Source: Phocoena phocoena
Taxonomy: Eukaryota; Chordata; Mammalia; Artiodactyla; Phocoenidae
NCBI RefSeq assembly: GCF_963924675.1
Contig: NC_089232.1
Span: forward strand, 28,160,842-28,224,841
DNA length: 64,000 bases
Direction: 5' to 3'
The position numbers and the translations under genes were made by a program. Shown piece after piece: positions 48,651 to 60,745 of this stretch (within the stretch, counting starts at the first letter, position 1; every line of letters begins with the position of its first letter). The notes under the pieces were generated by a model. The model did no database searches. It saw only the letters and a program-made list of their open reading frames with translations, and was not told the origin of the DNA.

Positions 48651-49890
48651 CTAGGTTGTCCATTTTATTGGCATATAATTGTTCATCGTAATCTCTTATG
48701 ATCCTTTGTATATCTGTAGTGTCGGTTGTAACTTTTATTTCTGATTTTATTTATTGGGACTGTTCTCTTTCTTTCTTGATGAATCTGGCTAAAGGTTTAT
48801 CTATTTATTGAGCTTTTCAAAGAATCAACTCTTAGTTTCAGTGATCTTTTCCATTGTTCTTTTAGTCTCTTTTTATTTATTTCTACTCTGACCTTTACTA
48901 TTTCTTTCCTTTTATTAACATGTTTTTTTTTTGTCTTTCTTTTTCTAGTTCCTTTAGGTGTAAGGTTAAATTGTTTATTTGAGATTATTCTTGTTTTCTG
49001 AGGTAGGCTTGTATCACTATAAACTTCTCTCTTAGAACAGCTTTTTTAGTATACCATAGATTTTGGATCATTGTGTTTCCATTTTCATTTGTCTTCAGGT
49101 ATTTTAAAAATTTCCTCTTTGATCTCTTCAGTGACCCATTGGTTGTTTAGTAGTACTTTGTTTAGCATCCATGTGTTTGCATTTTTTGCAGTTTTAAAAA
49201 TTGTGGTTGATTTCTAGTCTCATACTGTTGTAGTCAGAAAAAGTGCTTGATATGATTTCAAGCTTCTTAAATTTATTGAGACTTGTTCTGTGGCCTACAA
49301 TTTGATATATACTGGAGAATGTTCCATGTGTGCTTGAAAAGAATGTATATTCTACTGCTTTTGGATGGAATGTTCTATATATATTTATTAAGTCGATGTG
49401 GTCTAACGTATCATTTAAGGCCATTGTTTCCTTATTGATTTTCTGTCTAGATCATCTGTCCATTGGTGTAAGTGGGGTGTAAAAGTCCCATACTAGTATT
49501 ATATTTTTGTTAATTTCTCCCTTTATGTTTTGTTAATATTTGCTTTATATATTTAGGTACTCCTATGTTTGGTGCATATAACTTACAACTGTTATATCTT
49601 CTTGTTGGATTGTTCCCTTGATCATTATGTAATGTCCCTCTTTGTCTCTTGTTACAGTCTTTGTTTTAAAGTCTATTTTGTCTGATATAAGTATTGCTAA
49701 CCTAGCTTTCTTTTCATTTCCATTTGGATGGAATACTTTTTCCATTTCCTCACTTTCAGTCTGTGTGTTGTCTTTAGATCTGAAGTGAGTCTTTTATAGG
49801 CAGCACATATATAGGTCTTGTTTTTGTATCCAATCAGCCACTCTATGTCTTTTGATTGGAGCATTTAATCCATTTATATTTAAAGTAATT

Positions 49891-50005
49891 TTTTTTGGTC
49901 ATGCCGTGTGACTTGCAGGATCTTAGTTCCCGAAACAGAGATTGAACCCATGCCCCCTGTAGTGGAAGCATGGAGTCCTAACCACTGGACCACCAGGGAA
50001 TTCCC
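49891..50005 (-). mobile_element. Short-form (~115 bp) CHR-type SINE
   Basis: TTGGTCATGCCGTGTGACTT to CCACCAGGGAATTCC, with target duplication TAAAGTAATT at 49881-49890 and 50006-50015. It has its own tail, so the short length is a distinct form and not a truncation. Confidence 0.92.
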
Positions 50006-50513
50006 TAAAGTAATTATTGATAGGTATGCACTTATTGCCTTTTTAATTGTTTTATGGTTGTTTTGTAGTTCTTTTTTGTTCCCTTCTCCTTTTGCTCTCT
50101 TCCCTTTTGATCTGATGACTATCTTTAGTATTATGTTTGGATCCCTTTCCTTTGTTGTGAGTGTCTTATGGGAGTTCCCTTGTATATAACTAGTGCTTTT
50201 CTCTTGCTGCTTTTAAATATCTTTATATTTATGCCAATTATTTTATATCTAAATATAATTAAATATCTTTAATTATTGCCATTTTAATTACAGCATGTCT
50301 TGGTGTGGACCTCTTTGGGTTCATCTTGTTTGGGACTCTACGCTTTTTGGATCTGAATATCTGTTTCTCTTCCCAGGTTAGGGAAGTTTTCACTTATTGT
50401 TTCTTCAAATAAGTTCTTTGCCCCCTTTTCTCTCTATTCTCCTTCTGGGCCCTTGGAATGTGAATATTACCATGTTTGATATTATCCCAGAAGTCTCTTA
50501 AACTATCTTCATT

Positions 50514-50839
50514 AGGCACTTCCTTGGTGGTGCAGTCGTTAAGAATCCACCTGCCAATGCAGGGGACATGGGTTCAAGCCCTGGTCCGGGAAGATCCCAC
50601 ATGCTGCAGAGCAACTAAGCCCGTGCACCACAACTACTGAGCCTGCACTATAGAGTCCGCGAGCCACAACTACTGAAGCCTGCGGGCCTATAGCCTGTGC
50701 TCTGCAGCAAGAGAAGCCACTGCGATAAGCCCACGCACCGCGACAAAGAGTAGCCCCCACTCACCGCAACTAGAGAAATCCCACACAGCAATGAAGACCC
50801 AATGCAGCCAAAAAACAACAACAAAAAATCAAAAAAAAA
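50514..50839 (+). mobile_element. Long-form CHR-type SINE
   Basis: AGGCACTTCCTTGGTGGTGC head, repeated CCACAACTACTGA body and A-rich tail. About 325 bp. No clear target duplication was found. Confidence 0.88.
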
Positions 50840-50849
50840 CCTACAGGAA

Positions 50850-51734
50850 GAATTATATTTCAAAATGAGACTTCCGAAGTAGCCCTAATTAAAGTCAGGA
50901 ATAAGATGTATATCCAGTATTGTAGTGTCTATTTATCATTGTACTGGTGATACAATGCCATAAGACACAAAAAGAAAGATGTAAGAATTGGAAAGGAATA
51001 GATAAAATTACTCTTATTTGTAGACAATATGACTATCTACAGAGAAAATTCAAGCAAATTCACAGAGAAACTATTAAAACTAATCAGAAAATTTAGTAAA
51101 GTTGCTGGGTATCTGATCAATATATAAAAATTGGTAAATGTAAATATTATTAGCAAATGTAATAGAAAAATATATCTCATTCATAACTGCAACATAAACT
51201 ATAAGGTACATAGGAATGAACTTAGGAGATGTGTGAAATATTTAAAGAGAAAAGTAGAAAACAGTATTGAAGGACATAAAATAAGACCTTAATAAATGAA
51301 TGGGAAGACTCAAGGTCAAAAGATGACAACTATTCCCAAAATTATCCAAAAATTAAATGCAATTAGAATTTTTAAAAATCCCAATTATAGAGCTTGACAT
51401 ACTGATTCAAAAACTGTAGAACAAAACACCAAGAGTATCTAAGGCAATTTGAAAAAGTGAATAAGGTAAAGGAACTTACCTTACCCAATATCAACACTTC
51501 TTATAAAGCTATAGTAAAAATGTGGACAGATTATTTGGTTATGAATATGGAAAAAGAAAAAAGGAGATTTCTTTTTTCAAAAGGCATAGTTTTATGACCT
51601 CAGGATAAGGAAGACTTGCTTAAATACAAGAAACACAATAAACTTTGATACATTCAAACTTAAAACTTCTGTACAGTAAAAGACACCATAAACAAAGATA
51701 AAAGCCAAGTCACAAACTGAGATAATATATGTAC
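50850..51734 (+). repeat. L1 ORF2 fragment, plus strand
   Basis: TTGTAGACAATATGACTATC lies at the reverse-transcriptase catalytic position. The order continues through TAAAGTTGCTGGGTATCTG and AAAACTTCTGTACAGTAAAA to the ORF2 end. Many stops. Confidence 0.7.
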
Positions 51735-52415
51735 AACCCCCAGAGCTGACAGGGTTCAATCAGAGAATCCAAACCCCTAGGGGTGACACGCCATAAGGCA
51801 TTTATTATGGAAATTTGATCTTATATAATTATGGGTACTAGTTAAACAGTTCACGTACAGCTATTGCTTCTGCATCTAGTACTGAGGCCTCAAGTAGGCA
51901 GGGTAGGCAGTGAGGAATGAAAAGTGAACATGAAGTGCGGAGGATAGGGATCGCTGGAACCTTTGAGGAAGAGCTGAAGCTCTCAAGAAGAAACTGGAAT
52001 TCACTTCTTTCTTTCACTACCTCCAAGCCTCCTACTTCCATGATGCAGGAGATCAGTAGAAGAATCTGGTGTCTTTCCTCCCAGAGCTAAAAATGCACCT
52101 AGCCCAGGAGTTGAAGAAGCTGAAGGAGGAGATCCAATGAGAGCTGAAAGAGCTGCAGACTTGGCTCTTGCCTCACACCAGTAAAGTGAACCAACAGGTC
52201 CACAACACTGTGCTTGAACTGCAATAACACCTGACCGTACAGCGACCTTCCAAGTATAAACATAGCTGCTGCACTTCTACCTTGCAAATATCATGGAAAT
52301 TTCTCCTGTGGCCAACCCTAACCTAGAACCATAGAGGAAAGGGAATTCTAGGAAGTATGATTCCAGCTTAGTTAAGGTGATACAGTCCAAAGCCATCACT
52401 GCCCACCCTTTGTCA
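51735..52415 (-). repeat. Putative 3' LTR of the ERVL remnant
   Basis: It shares TCCTGTGGCCAA, CCTAGCCCAGGAGTTG and the TTTATTATGG block with the copy at 55.2 kb, in the same order and orientation. Confidence 0.7.
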
Positions 52416-55199
52416 ACTTGGCATCCATAAATACCTGTTTTCACCAGACGTAACTTTCAAATAAAGTTTGAAAGCAAACTACAGCGAAATTCTGTTTCTG
52501 CTTAACACGATATACCTATCCCTGTACAATGAAAATATGTCGGATCAAGTGGTTATCCATGTGGAAAAAGAAAAAGTTCATTTCTAACCCTCCCCTGCCA
52601 AAAGAAGATACAAAGTCTGTGAGTTCATAGTTTTCATAGTTTGGTGATGTTCACTTCTCTTCTAGCTATGTCACACTGCCCCTGTGATATCCTGTGACAA
52701 TTACTGATGAATAATGTTAAAAACTTATTTAGACAGTAGAGGGATGGGAAGCCGAAGGGAAATTTTGGTTAAAACACAAAAATATTTACATTGAAATAAG
52801 AAGAAATTTTTGTCCTCATTCCTGCAACTGGTTGTGTTGTGTTAGCTGATATTTAAAAATACGCTTCCACTCCCCATTTCATATTCCCTGCCTGTTGGGG
52901 TGACCCTTGTTTCTGCCAATAGCACTCCTTCCTGCATTAGTTTGTAGAAGTTTTGCTGTCGATTTTAATCACAGGAGGTGAGAATACTTGGTAAAGAGAC
53001 TCCCCATTCCCCCCTTGATTGTCAGGACCAACCACCCCAGGCAGTACAATAACCTTCTTTGCCTGTTGATTCACTGGCAAGAGAAGCCCAAAGTAGCCAG
53101 GGCCAGTCTCACTTTACAGCTCAATGGAACCACTGCTGTGTTTCCTGTGGAAATATTTCTCTTTGGGGAACTAATACTCTAGATTAGCATAGCCCAAAGT
53201 TTCAGAGACAGAAAGCAATAATTCTGCTAGAGAAGTACTGTGTGTTATCTCATTTATACTCTGTTTCCTGACTCACGAATCCTTGCTTTGGGAGAAACAG
53301 CACCCTATGTCAGTTGCTCATTTAGAGCATAGCCTTCATCCTGAAGGGCATTACCCAAGCCCTCAAGGTGTTGCCACCCAGCTGGAACCATAACTGAGTC
53401 TTCAATAGACCATTCTACTGTTCTCTCAGGCCAGCTACTTTACAGTAATGGGGAACATGGTAAGACCAGTGAAGACCATAAACCTGAGCCCATTGTTTCT
53501 CTTCATTTGCTGTAAAAGAAATTCTTTGGTCAAAAGCAATGCTATGTGGAATGCCATGACATACAGATAAGGCATCCTGTATGCTCACAGATGGTGATTT
53601 TGACAGAAGCATTGTGGGCCGGGAAAGCAAATCCATGTCACAGTTACTGGATATTCCATTGAGAACAAAGCCCTGCTCCTTCCTTTGTAAACAACCTGCC
53701 ACCATGTGGCTGATTGATTTCCAAATTGGGAACTCAGTGTTGGCTTCTACTGTTGGCAGGTTGGGCACTCAGCAGTGGCTGTAGCCAGACTGGCCTTGGT
53801 GAGTGAGAATCCCTGTTACTAAGCCCATCCCCATTGAATGTGGGGAGCCAGATTCAATAGTGTAAATTCCTACCATTATTTTTGGCCTACAGAGAATAGC
53901 CACCACAGAGCTCTTCAAGGATATCAGGGCTCTCCTTGTGAATGTGCTTCTCACAGCCTTGGGGAAAGGAGTGTCCTCTGGACTTTCCTGAGCACATTTT
54001 TAGGAGGTAGGTAAATAGGTCTTATATGATAAATCTACTGTAGCATTCCAATCTTCCTTAGCCTCTGAATACTTTCTTCTACTGTATACCAAAGAAGTTT
54101 TGGCATTCTAGCTTCCAGATTTCAATCAGCCAACTGAGCAAATGGTTGGAACCACTCAAGCTAACACATTGAATCAGAAATTTCTACATTAATAAATAAG
54201 TGTAGCCTAATCTGACTTTATATTCCTTCCACCCCGAGTCTGCACGTTAGGGATCCATATCTATACATTTCCCCAGGTTTCCGTTGATATAAATTGGCAA
54301 AGTCATGAAATTATTTTGGTGTGTATCACACCTTCTCTTGGGTCATGCTTTGTACTTCACCCTTTGGAGTCTGTTTGGACTTGAGCCTATAAGCAATGGA
54401 GGTAGATCCTGAGAAAAATCAATACTTCTATTTCAGGGAAGGCCACTACAGGCCCCACAGGCAAGGGAGACTTCCTCAGGTAGGGGTGGAAGGGCCATTT
54501 CTACTGAAAAAAGTCGTTCAGCAGAACTTAGGGACTCAAGGTCCCCAGGTTCACAGGAATCTGTCAATACATGTCTCCATCCTAACTTTCATGGTCCCAC
54601 TCCTTCCCAATCAACTACCTAATTTTAACAGAAGAGAATTCTGAGGACACAAGCCATAGTCCCTACATGGACCTTGAGATGGGAATGTAAAGCCCTGACT
54701 CATCATATTCTTTCCCCAAGTTCTTCAGGGCACTTTAGCAACATACCAATCTCGTTCTAATTGTTATGCTCAAGCAAATACTTGGTCAATCAAAGTATTG
54801 ACTTCTATAGGCACTTGATTATGATTGTCTACAGGTGAGTTTTTTTTCTTTCCTTCTTTCTTTTTTTAAAAAATTTTTTGGCCATGCCACAGGGCATGCA
54901 GGATCTTATCTCCCCAACCAGGGATTGAACCCACTCCCCCTGCAGTAGAAGCACGGAGTCTTAATCACTGGACTGCCAGGGAAGTCCCTACAGGTTATTA
55001 TTTTAAAACGTTTTCTCCTGTTATATGCCATGGAGTAACAGTGATCCCTTTACCCCTGGTAACCCTTGGTGACCCTTGGTAAGGGTCATTTATGCCTTTA
55101 GATCTAATTAGATCACAGAATCAATTCTAGACAATTTAGACCAAATTTAGAGAACCCATCACTCACTAAGGTTCTGTTCTTCTTGGAACTATGTCTGCT
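52416..55199 (-). other. Internal region of the ERVL remnant
   Basis: Integrase-like reading at about 53,415-53,770 (minus). The rest shows no readable domain. The upstream pol and gag portions expected at higher coordinates are too short to be complete. Confidence 0.6.
54837..54987 (-). mobile_element. Short-form CHR-type SINE
   Basis: Pyrimidine-rich tail, GGCCATGCCACAGGGCATGC body and CTGCCAGGGAAGTCC end. Target duplication CTACAGGT at 54829-54836 and 54988-54995. Confidence 0.9.
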
Positions 55200-55856
55200 A
55201 GCAAATTCTATTCCAGTCAGGATCCAATCTGTGAAGCAGAACCACGAGGAGTGACATAGGATAAGGAATTTATTATGGGAATTTGACTTTATGCAATCAT
55301 GGGAGCTGGTTATAGAGGCTATGTGAGGCTGTTACTTCTTTTTCTGGGGCTAGGGACTGAAATCCCCTGGAAAGGCAGTCGAGAAGGAAAGATGGATATG
55401 AAGTGGGGAAGCAAGGACGAACCAGGATCCAGGAGGAAGAGCGAGAATGAGCTGGAAACGGCCTCCATCTCACACCCCCTCCAAGCCTCTAACTTCACTG
55501 ATGTAGGTGACCTGCAAAAGACTCTGGTGTCCTTTGTTCTAGAGCTAAATACATACCTAGCCCAGGAGTTGGGGAAAGTGAAGAGGGTCTGGGGACAGAT
55601 AAAGGAGCTTTGTGTCCAGCTGCTGCCCCCACCAGCAAGGGGAGCCAGCAGCTCAGCCGTGATGCGTGAGCCACCCCAGGGCCTACCTCACACAGTGTGA
55701 ACGTGCTGCCTGCAGCGTCACTTCTGCCACATGAGTATCATGCAGATTTCTCCTGTGGCCAAACCTAGCCCAGAACCATGTAGGGAAGGGAATTCTGGGA
55801 AATGTAGTTCTAGCTTAGCTAAGTTGACCCAGTACAGAGCCACGAGCCTATTTATA
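55200..55856 (-). repeat. Putative 5' LTR of the ERVL remnant
   Basis: Same family as the 51.7 kb copy. Read on the minus strand it ends CCTGACTGG, typical of a U5 end, after an AATAAA. A 20 bp A-run (55,868-55,887) follows outside. Confidence 0.7.
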
Positions 55857-55889
55857 AAAAGGTTTAAAAAAAAAAAAAAAAAAAAAAGG

Positions 55890-57677
55890 TTTAAAACATG
55901 TATAAGGTAAAACATAAATAAGTGGTACAAGTATAAAGACATTCTTGAGCATGGTAAATATGACAATTAAAATAGGGATGAGCTCCAGGGAAGAAGAAGG
56001 GAATGGGACTAGGGAGGGGTACATATGCTGTTAATTTTCTGTAATATTTCTTAAAACAACTAGAGTGAAAATGTTTGATAAAAGTGGGTGGTGGTGGGCA
56101 TATGGCTATGCTTTGTATTAATTCTCTATACTTGTCTATAGGTTTGACATGTAGAGAGGAGGAAGAGGGGGAAAATGGTGATCATAATGATTGCTAATAC
56201 TTACTGATCGCTTAAGCTTTGCACTTGGATTATCTCACTTAAGTAGAGAACTAGTTTCTTTCTCTGGACTGAGGGAAGAAACATAGCTGTAGACACCAAT
56301 ATTCTGAACCCTAGTCAGGACCTCAGGGCCACTGGGGACCGAGGAAGTTGGAGAAGGCATGTTGGGAGACCTCTTGGCTCCCCTTTCCTCCAACACCCTC
56401 GAGAATCCTTGTCCCTTTTCTCCTTTTCCACCTTCTCTTTCTCAGAGTCTCTCTCCATCCCTCTTTCTCTTTCATCTTGCCAAAGGGAGACTTTTTCACC
56501 CAGAAGAAAGGTGCTAACTAGGGAATATGGTGGTCATTGCAGCTGAGATGCAGGGCCCACACACATCAGGCCTCAAGTCCAGCCCAGCCTACAGAAAGAG
56601 AAGGCCTGAGGGCCACCTCGGGGGAAGCCCTACACCTCCTCCCCCTGCCCAGCTGTCTCAGCTCCCCCCACACCTGCTTCTCCCCTCATCTGCCCCTCCT
56701 GCACCCCCTTGCACCTGACAGGCCAAGAGCAAACAAGTTGTTGTTTGTTCCTCTCTCCCAGGAATGCACAGTGACACAGAAGAGGCACACATTGCTAACA
56801 CACATTGCACTTTGCAGTTACCTACTGTTTCCTAGCTTTTTCTTATGTATGCTGCTTTTAAGACTTTCTCTGAAATCCTGTGCTCTTTAATTAGACTGAA
56901 GTCAACAAACATCTATTTGTTTGAGACCTATTTTATGTCCTGGGTTTATGAGGGGTGCAAAGGAATGAAGACTACCGTTTCTTCCCACTGGGAACTCACA
57001 GTCTCATGGTGGGGGAGATTCACAACTAAGTAATGCGACTGTCAAACTAAAAGGGCAGATTCTATGTGAGTATGAAGGACAGAGATTAGCTATAGCTTCA
57101 GAGATCCAGGAAGGCTTCTTGGGGAAGGCTTTCCTCTGCAGATACTTCCAAAGAGAGGATAGGCTACAAAGGCAAGGAGTGGGGGAGATTATGCAAAAAG
57201 AATGTGCTGTGAGAGAAGAGAGAAGGGCTAGCTAGTATGGACCCGTGTGGACTCCCAGCTTTAAGGAGGGCCAAAGGCAGAGGGAAGAAACAGTGATCAG
57301 AGAGGAAGTGTAAGGACCAGGGCAAACAACCCTCATTCAGTGCGACTAGTATGTTTTCTACCCACTTAGAGTACTTTAGAGCTGGTTGGAGCCTTCGCAG
57401 CCAACTAGTCAAAGCCATTTGTTGTACTGAAAGGGACATTGAGACTGAACTAAGTGGGGAGAGATTTGCACAAAAGGCAAAACTTGGTCCAGGACTCAGC
57501 TTCCAGCTCACTGTACACCATACCCCTGTGACAACCCCAGACCCAGGTCAGCAGCTTCTTTGTCATGTTACCCACCAGCCACGCCTACCACAGTACCCAG
57601 CACACAGTAGGTACACACATATTTGCTGAATTGAATTCTATTTCTCCTTTATTCCTCCAGTTTCTAAAGAAAGGAAC
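55890..57677. other. Intergenic region, mostly unassigned
   Basis: A diverged L2- or MIR-like stretch lies at about 56,895-57,170 (CAACAAACATCTATTTGTTT, CTGGGAACTCACAGTCTCAT). No gene recognised; short open frames lack any family resemblance. Confidence 0.5.
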
Positions 57678-57692
57678 AAGAAAGAGGGATGG

Positions 57693-58007
57693 GGGGCTTC
57701 CCTGGTGGCGCAGTGGTTGGGAGTCTGCCTGCCAATGCAGGGTACATGGGTTCGAGCCCTGGTCTGGGAAGATCCCACATGCCGCGGAGCAACTAAGCCC
57801 GTGAGCCACAACTACTGAGCTTGCGCGTCTGGAGCCTGTGCTCCGCAACGGGAGAGGCCGCGACAGTGAGAGGCCCACGCACCGCGATGAAGAGTGGCCC
57901 CCACTCGCCGCAACTGGAGAAAGCACTCGCACAGAAACGAAGACCCAACACAGCCAAAAATAAATTAATTAATTAATTAATTTTTTAAAAAAATTTAAAA
58001 AAAAAGA
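57693..58007 (+). mobile_element. Long-form CHR-type SINE
   Basis: GGGGCTTCCCTGGTGGCGCA head, ~315 bp, with (TTAA)n and A-rich tail. Perfect 15 bp target duplication AAGAAAGAGGGATGG at 57678-57692 and 58008-58022. Confidence 0.95.
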
Positions 58008-58022
58008 AAGAAAGAGGGATGG

Positions 58023-59404
58023 TCCTCTACCAAACCACTATTTATACCACAGGCACTGGGTAAGGGGTGTATCTTGTTGATCCCCATGATTCTGCTGTTA
58101 TTCCCATTTTATAGATGGGGAAACTGGATCTTGAAGAGCTAAGATTTGCAGCTAGTGAACTGTAAGAATTCAAACCCACACTAAGAGTATCAACTTAAAT
58201 GGCTGAAATTGAATTTAATTGAGTTAATTTCTCCTCTGTGCCCCACAGCCCTTCAAGGCGGAAGGATTATTTTTTCCCTTTGGGGGTACATGGGGGGATA
58301 GAGCTGTAGTAGAAGGGTGTATGTGTGTGAGAGAAAGAATAAATCCTTTTAAAGACCAGCTTGTTTCAACTACTCATAACTGACTGAACTTCCAACACCA
58401 GTAGAAGAAGTGAACAAAGGTATTGGTTCTTTTTAAAAAGTCACTGACAGGTTCAGCCCGTCTTTGCGTCATCACATTCAAACCTGGTCTGAGGGTCCAG
58501 AAACTCAGGGGTGTTGTTGAAATGGAAAAACACAGAAGGAGTTGGGTTATCATGTGTGTCATCTCTCCAAGTGTCTTGTAAGCAGATGGTGTTCGAGGGG
58601 GAGAGGATGAAAGAACCACCTAGAAAGTGGTTTCTGTGTTCAGAAGAAAGGAAAATAGAGATGATGGTAGTGGTGGTGGTGGTGGTGATGGTGTGTGTGG
58701 GTTGCAGGCAGATGTCAGGGGTGTTGGGCGGGGAGAAGAGGACAGACTTGTCACGGGCCCTCACACCAGCCCAGACCTTCCCTCATGCCCTTGTAACCTT
58801 TTTAAGGCTCTTCCACAAGTGGGCTTCTAGGGTTGTCACCAAGCCTCTGCCATCCCCTACTAAGGCTGAGGAGGTCAAGTCCGGGGATAGGGAGAGAACT
58901 GGGTGGAAGGGGGCAGTGGAAGTCCTGGGAAACCTCACTTTCCAGGCCAGGTGCAGAGGCTGGTCCTTGCCACCAGCTGGGGGTCTAGGAGTCGGGTGGG
59001 GGCTCTGGCTGCCTGTTTGTTCAGCCCTGAACTGAGGTTCCTGTTAGGAAGTTACCTTATTTGTGTTCAGACTGATTTGTTTGCTGTTCACACTCACATG
59101 GTGAGCTGCCCCTTGGAGTCCTGGCTTCAAACGTAGGGGTAGGCATGGGAAGTGGGAATAATGGCCAGACTCAGAGCCTGCAGGGTCCAGAGAATACTCT
59201 GGGAAAAATCAATGTCTACAAGCTCCTGATGAGGAGAAGGTGGGTTGGACCCCACTGGAAGCTCAGCCCTGGCTCCCTGCTTTCCAGAGGAGGACCACAT
59301 GGGGCTCACCCAGTGAGGAGTCCTAAGGCAGGAAGCCTTGGAGTTTGGCTTCCTCACTCACCGGGGGAAGTGCCTAGTGAGGAACAAAGTATCCTAATGC
59401 CAGG
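58023..59404. other. Intergenic region with MIR piece and (GGT)n
   Basis: MIR-like antisense piece at about 58,080-58,170 (TTTATAGATGGGGAAACTGG) and a (GGT)n microsatellite at 58,661-58,692. No gene recognised. Confidence 0.55.
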
Positions 59405-59690
59405 CTCCCACCTTGAAATGCTGATTTAGTTGGTCTGTGGTGTGCCTGGGGCACCGGGATTTGTACAACTTTCCCAAGTGATTCCACTGTGTGGCCAAGG
59501 TGAGAACCTCTGTTGTAGAGTCTACTAGCTTCTCAAACTTTAATGTGCATACACAACACCCAGGAATCTAGTTAAATTGTAGATCCAACTCAGTGGGTCC
59601 GAGTTGGGTCCTTACATTCTGCATTTCTAACACATTCCCGTGTGATGCTGGTGCTGTTAGTCTGGGGACCATTCCTTGAATGGCAAGCCC
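59405..59690 (+). mobile_element. Two MER5-type elements in a row
   Basis: A partial copy at about 59,405-59,512 (ending GGTGAGAACCTCTGTTGTAG) and a fuller one at 59,515-59,690 (TTCTCAAACTTTAATGTGCA, TTCTGCATTTCTAACACATT, GGTGCTGTTAGTCTGGGGAC) both match sense MER5A. Confidence 0.7.
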
Positions 59691-60059
59691 CTATACCTGC
59701 TTTCAACTTCTCCTTCCAATTATCAGGGGGAAGGGGGTGGGGCCGTGTCCCCAAGCTTTCTGCACCTGTTTACTCGGCCCACCCTTTCCCCACCACCTTT
59801 CTTGGAAAAGTGATCAGCATACTTCACAGCCTCTCTGGCCAAGGCCAGTCCTCTAGTCATTTTCAGAGTCTAAGTGGACAAAACAGATCCCTTACCTTAC
59901 CTGAGACAAACCAATTCAGCTGGCTCCAGCTGGGGAGTGTGGCAGAGGTATGGAGAGGGCAGCAGCAAAAGCAGCAGGAACATCCTTCTCTTGTCCTCTT
60001 GGGAACTCTGGCCCTATGGGCAGATAGGACACAAACATTGAGTGGTAGGGCATGTGTCC

Positions 60060-60745
60060 AAAGATGGCTTCCTTCCCATATGCTCTGTTTGCAGAGAGGC
60101 CTTGCCATTTCCCTATCCCCTCTTGTTGGATCTGGGCTAGCCCTGTGACTTGTTCTGGTCAGTAGAATATGAAGAAAGTGACACTGTGTAACTTCTGAGG
60201 CAGGACCCTATGATCTGAAGTTTTCCCTTTGCTATTTGGGGTGCTCGCCCTTGGGATCCAGCTTCTATGTGAGGAAGACTAAGCTAGTCGTGTTGAGAGA
60301 ATGAGAGAGTCCCAGCCTCCCAGCCAACCCTGCCAAGACACTAGATTTGTGAATAAAGCTATCCTGAATGTTCCAGTCCCAGCCAGCATCTGACTGCAAG
60401 CCAGACCAGCTACATAATTTGTGGAGTCCAGTGTAAAATAAAAACATAGGGTCTATTGTTCAAAAATAGTTAAGAATTTCAAGACAGCAAGAGTAGAGCA
60501 TTAAGCCAATTGCAGAATCTCTCTCAGCGTGAGGCCCTGTGCAATTGCATAGGTACCACACCTATGAAGCCAGGCCTGATTGCAACCTCATAAGAGGTCC
60601 TAGTTGACACCCTGTGAGGAAGAAGCACATCCCAGCCGAGCCCTGCCAGATTCCTGACCTCCAGGGTTGTGAGCAGGTAAAATAGTTGTTTTAAACCACA
60701 AAGTTTTGAGGTGGTTTGCTATGCAACAGCAGATAACCAAAACAC
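60060..60745 (+). repeat. MLT1-like LTR (ERVL-MaLR)
   Basis: Pieces typical of MLT1 LTRs appear in order: TGACTTGTTCTGGTCAGTAG, GTGAGGAAGACTAAGC and ACCACAAAGTTTTGAGGTGG before GCAACAGCAGATAACC. About 150-200 bp of unassigned sequence lies inside. Confidence 0.6.

Larger units (their letters stand above)
45246..50510 (-). mobile_element. Long L1 in antisense orientation, defective
   Basis: The 3' end lies at 45,246 (T-rich on the plus strand) and the element runs about 5 kb toward its 5' part. On the minus strand, ORF2 pieces include FADD, the reverse-transcriptase catalytic motif, at 47603-47614, and [15 protein letters not shown] at about 48,240-48,310. The endonuclease region lies at 49,440-49,880. 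Stops and frameshifts break the frame throughout. Three SINEs (45,417, 48,437, 49,891) interrupt it. The 5' part past 50,015 is assigned less surely. Confidence 0.85.
51735..55856 (-). mobile_element. Old ERVL-type endogenous retrovirus, antisense, internally deleted
   Basis: Two diverged same-orientation repeats of about 0.65 kb bracket a ~2.8 kb internal region. Each repeat carries a minus-strand AATAAA (51801-51806, 55269-55274), as an LTR should. Between them, 53,415-53,600 read on the minus strand resembles an ERVL integrase (for example HGIPHSIAFDQR and HWSYHVPHY). No gag, protease or complete reverse transcriptase is seen and no env, so the element is a broken remnant. A short SINE has inserted at 54,837-54,987. 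No intact reading frame remains. Confidence 0.72.

Noticed and set aside
54396..54644. 82-codon open frame as a host exon
   Set aside because: It lies within the ERVL internal region, opposite to the element's strand, with no domain.
55299..55700. 133-codon open frame
   Set aside because: It lies inside an LTR-like repeat and is on the strand opposite to the element.
58511..60148. Open frames of 174 codons (58,511-59,035) and 168 codons (59,642-60,148)
   Set aside because: Neither shows a recognisable domain. One spans a (GGT)n repeat, the other overlaps a MER5 element.
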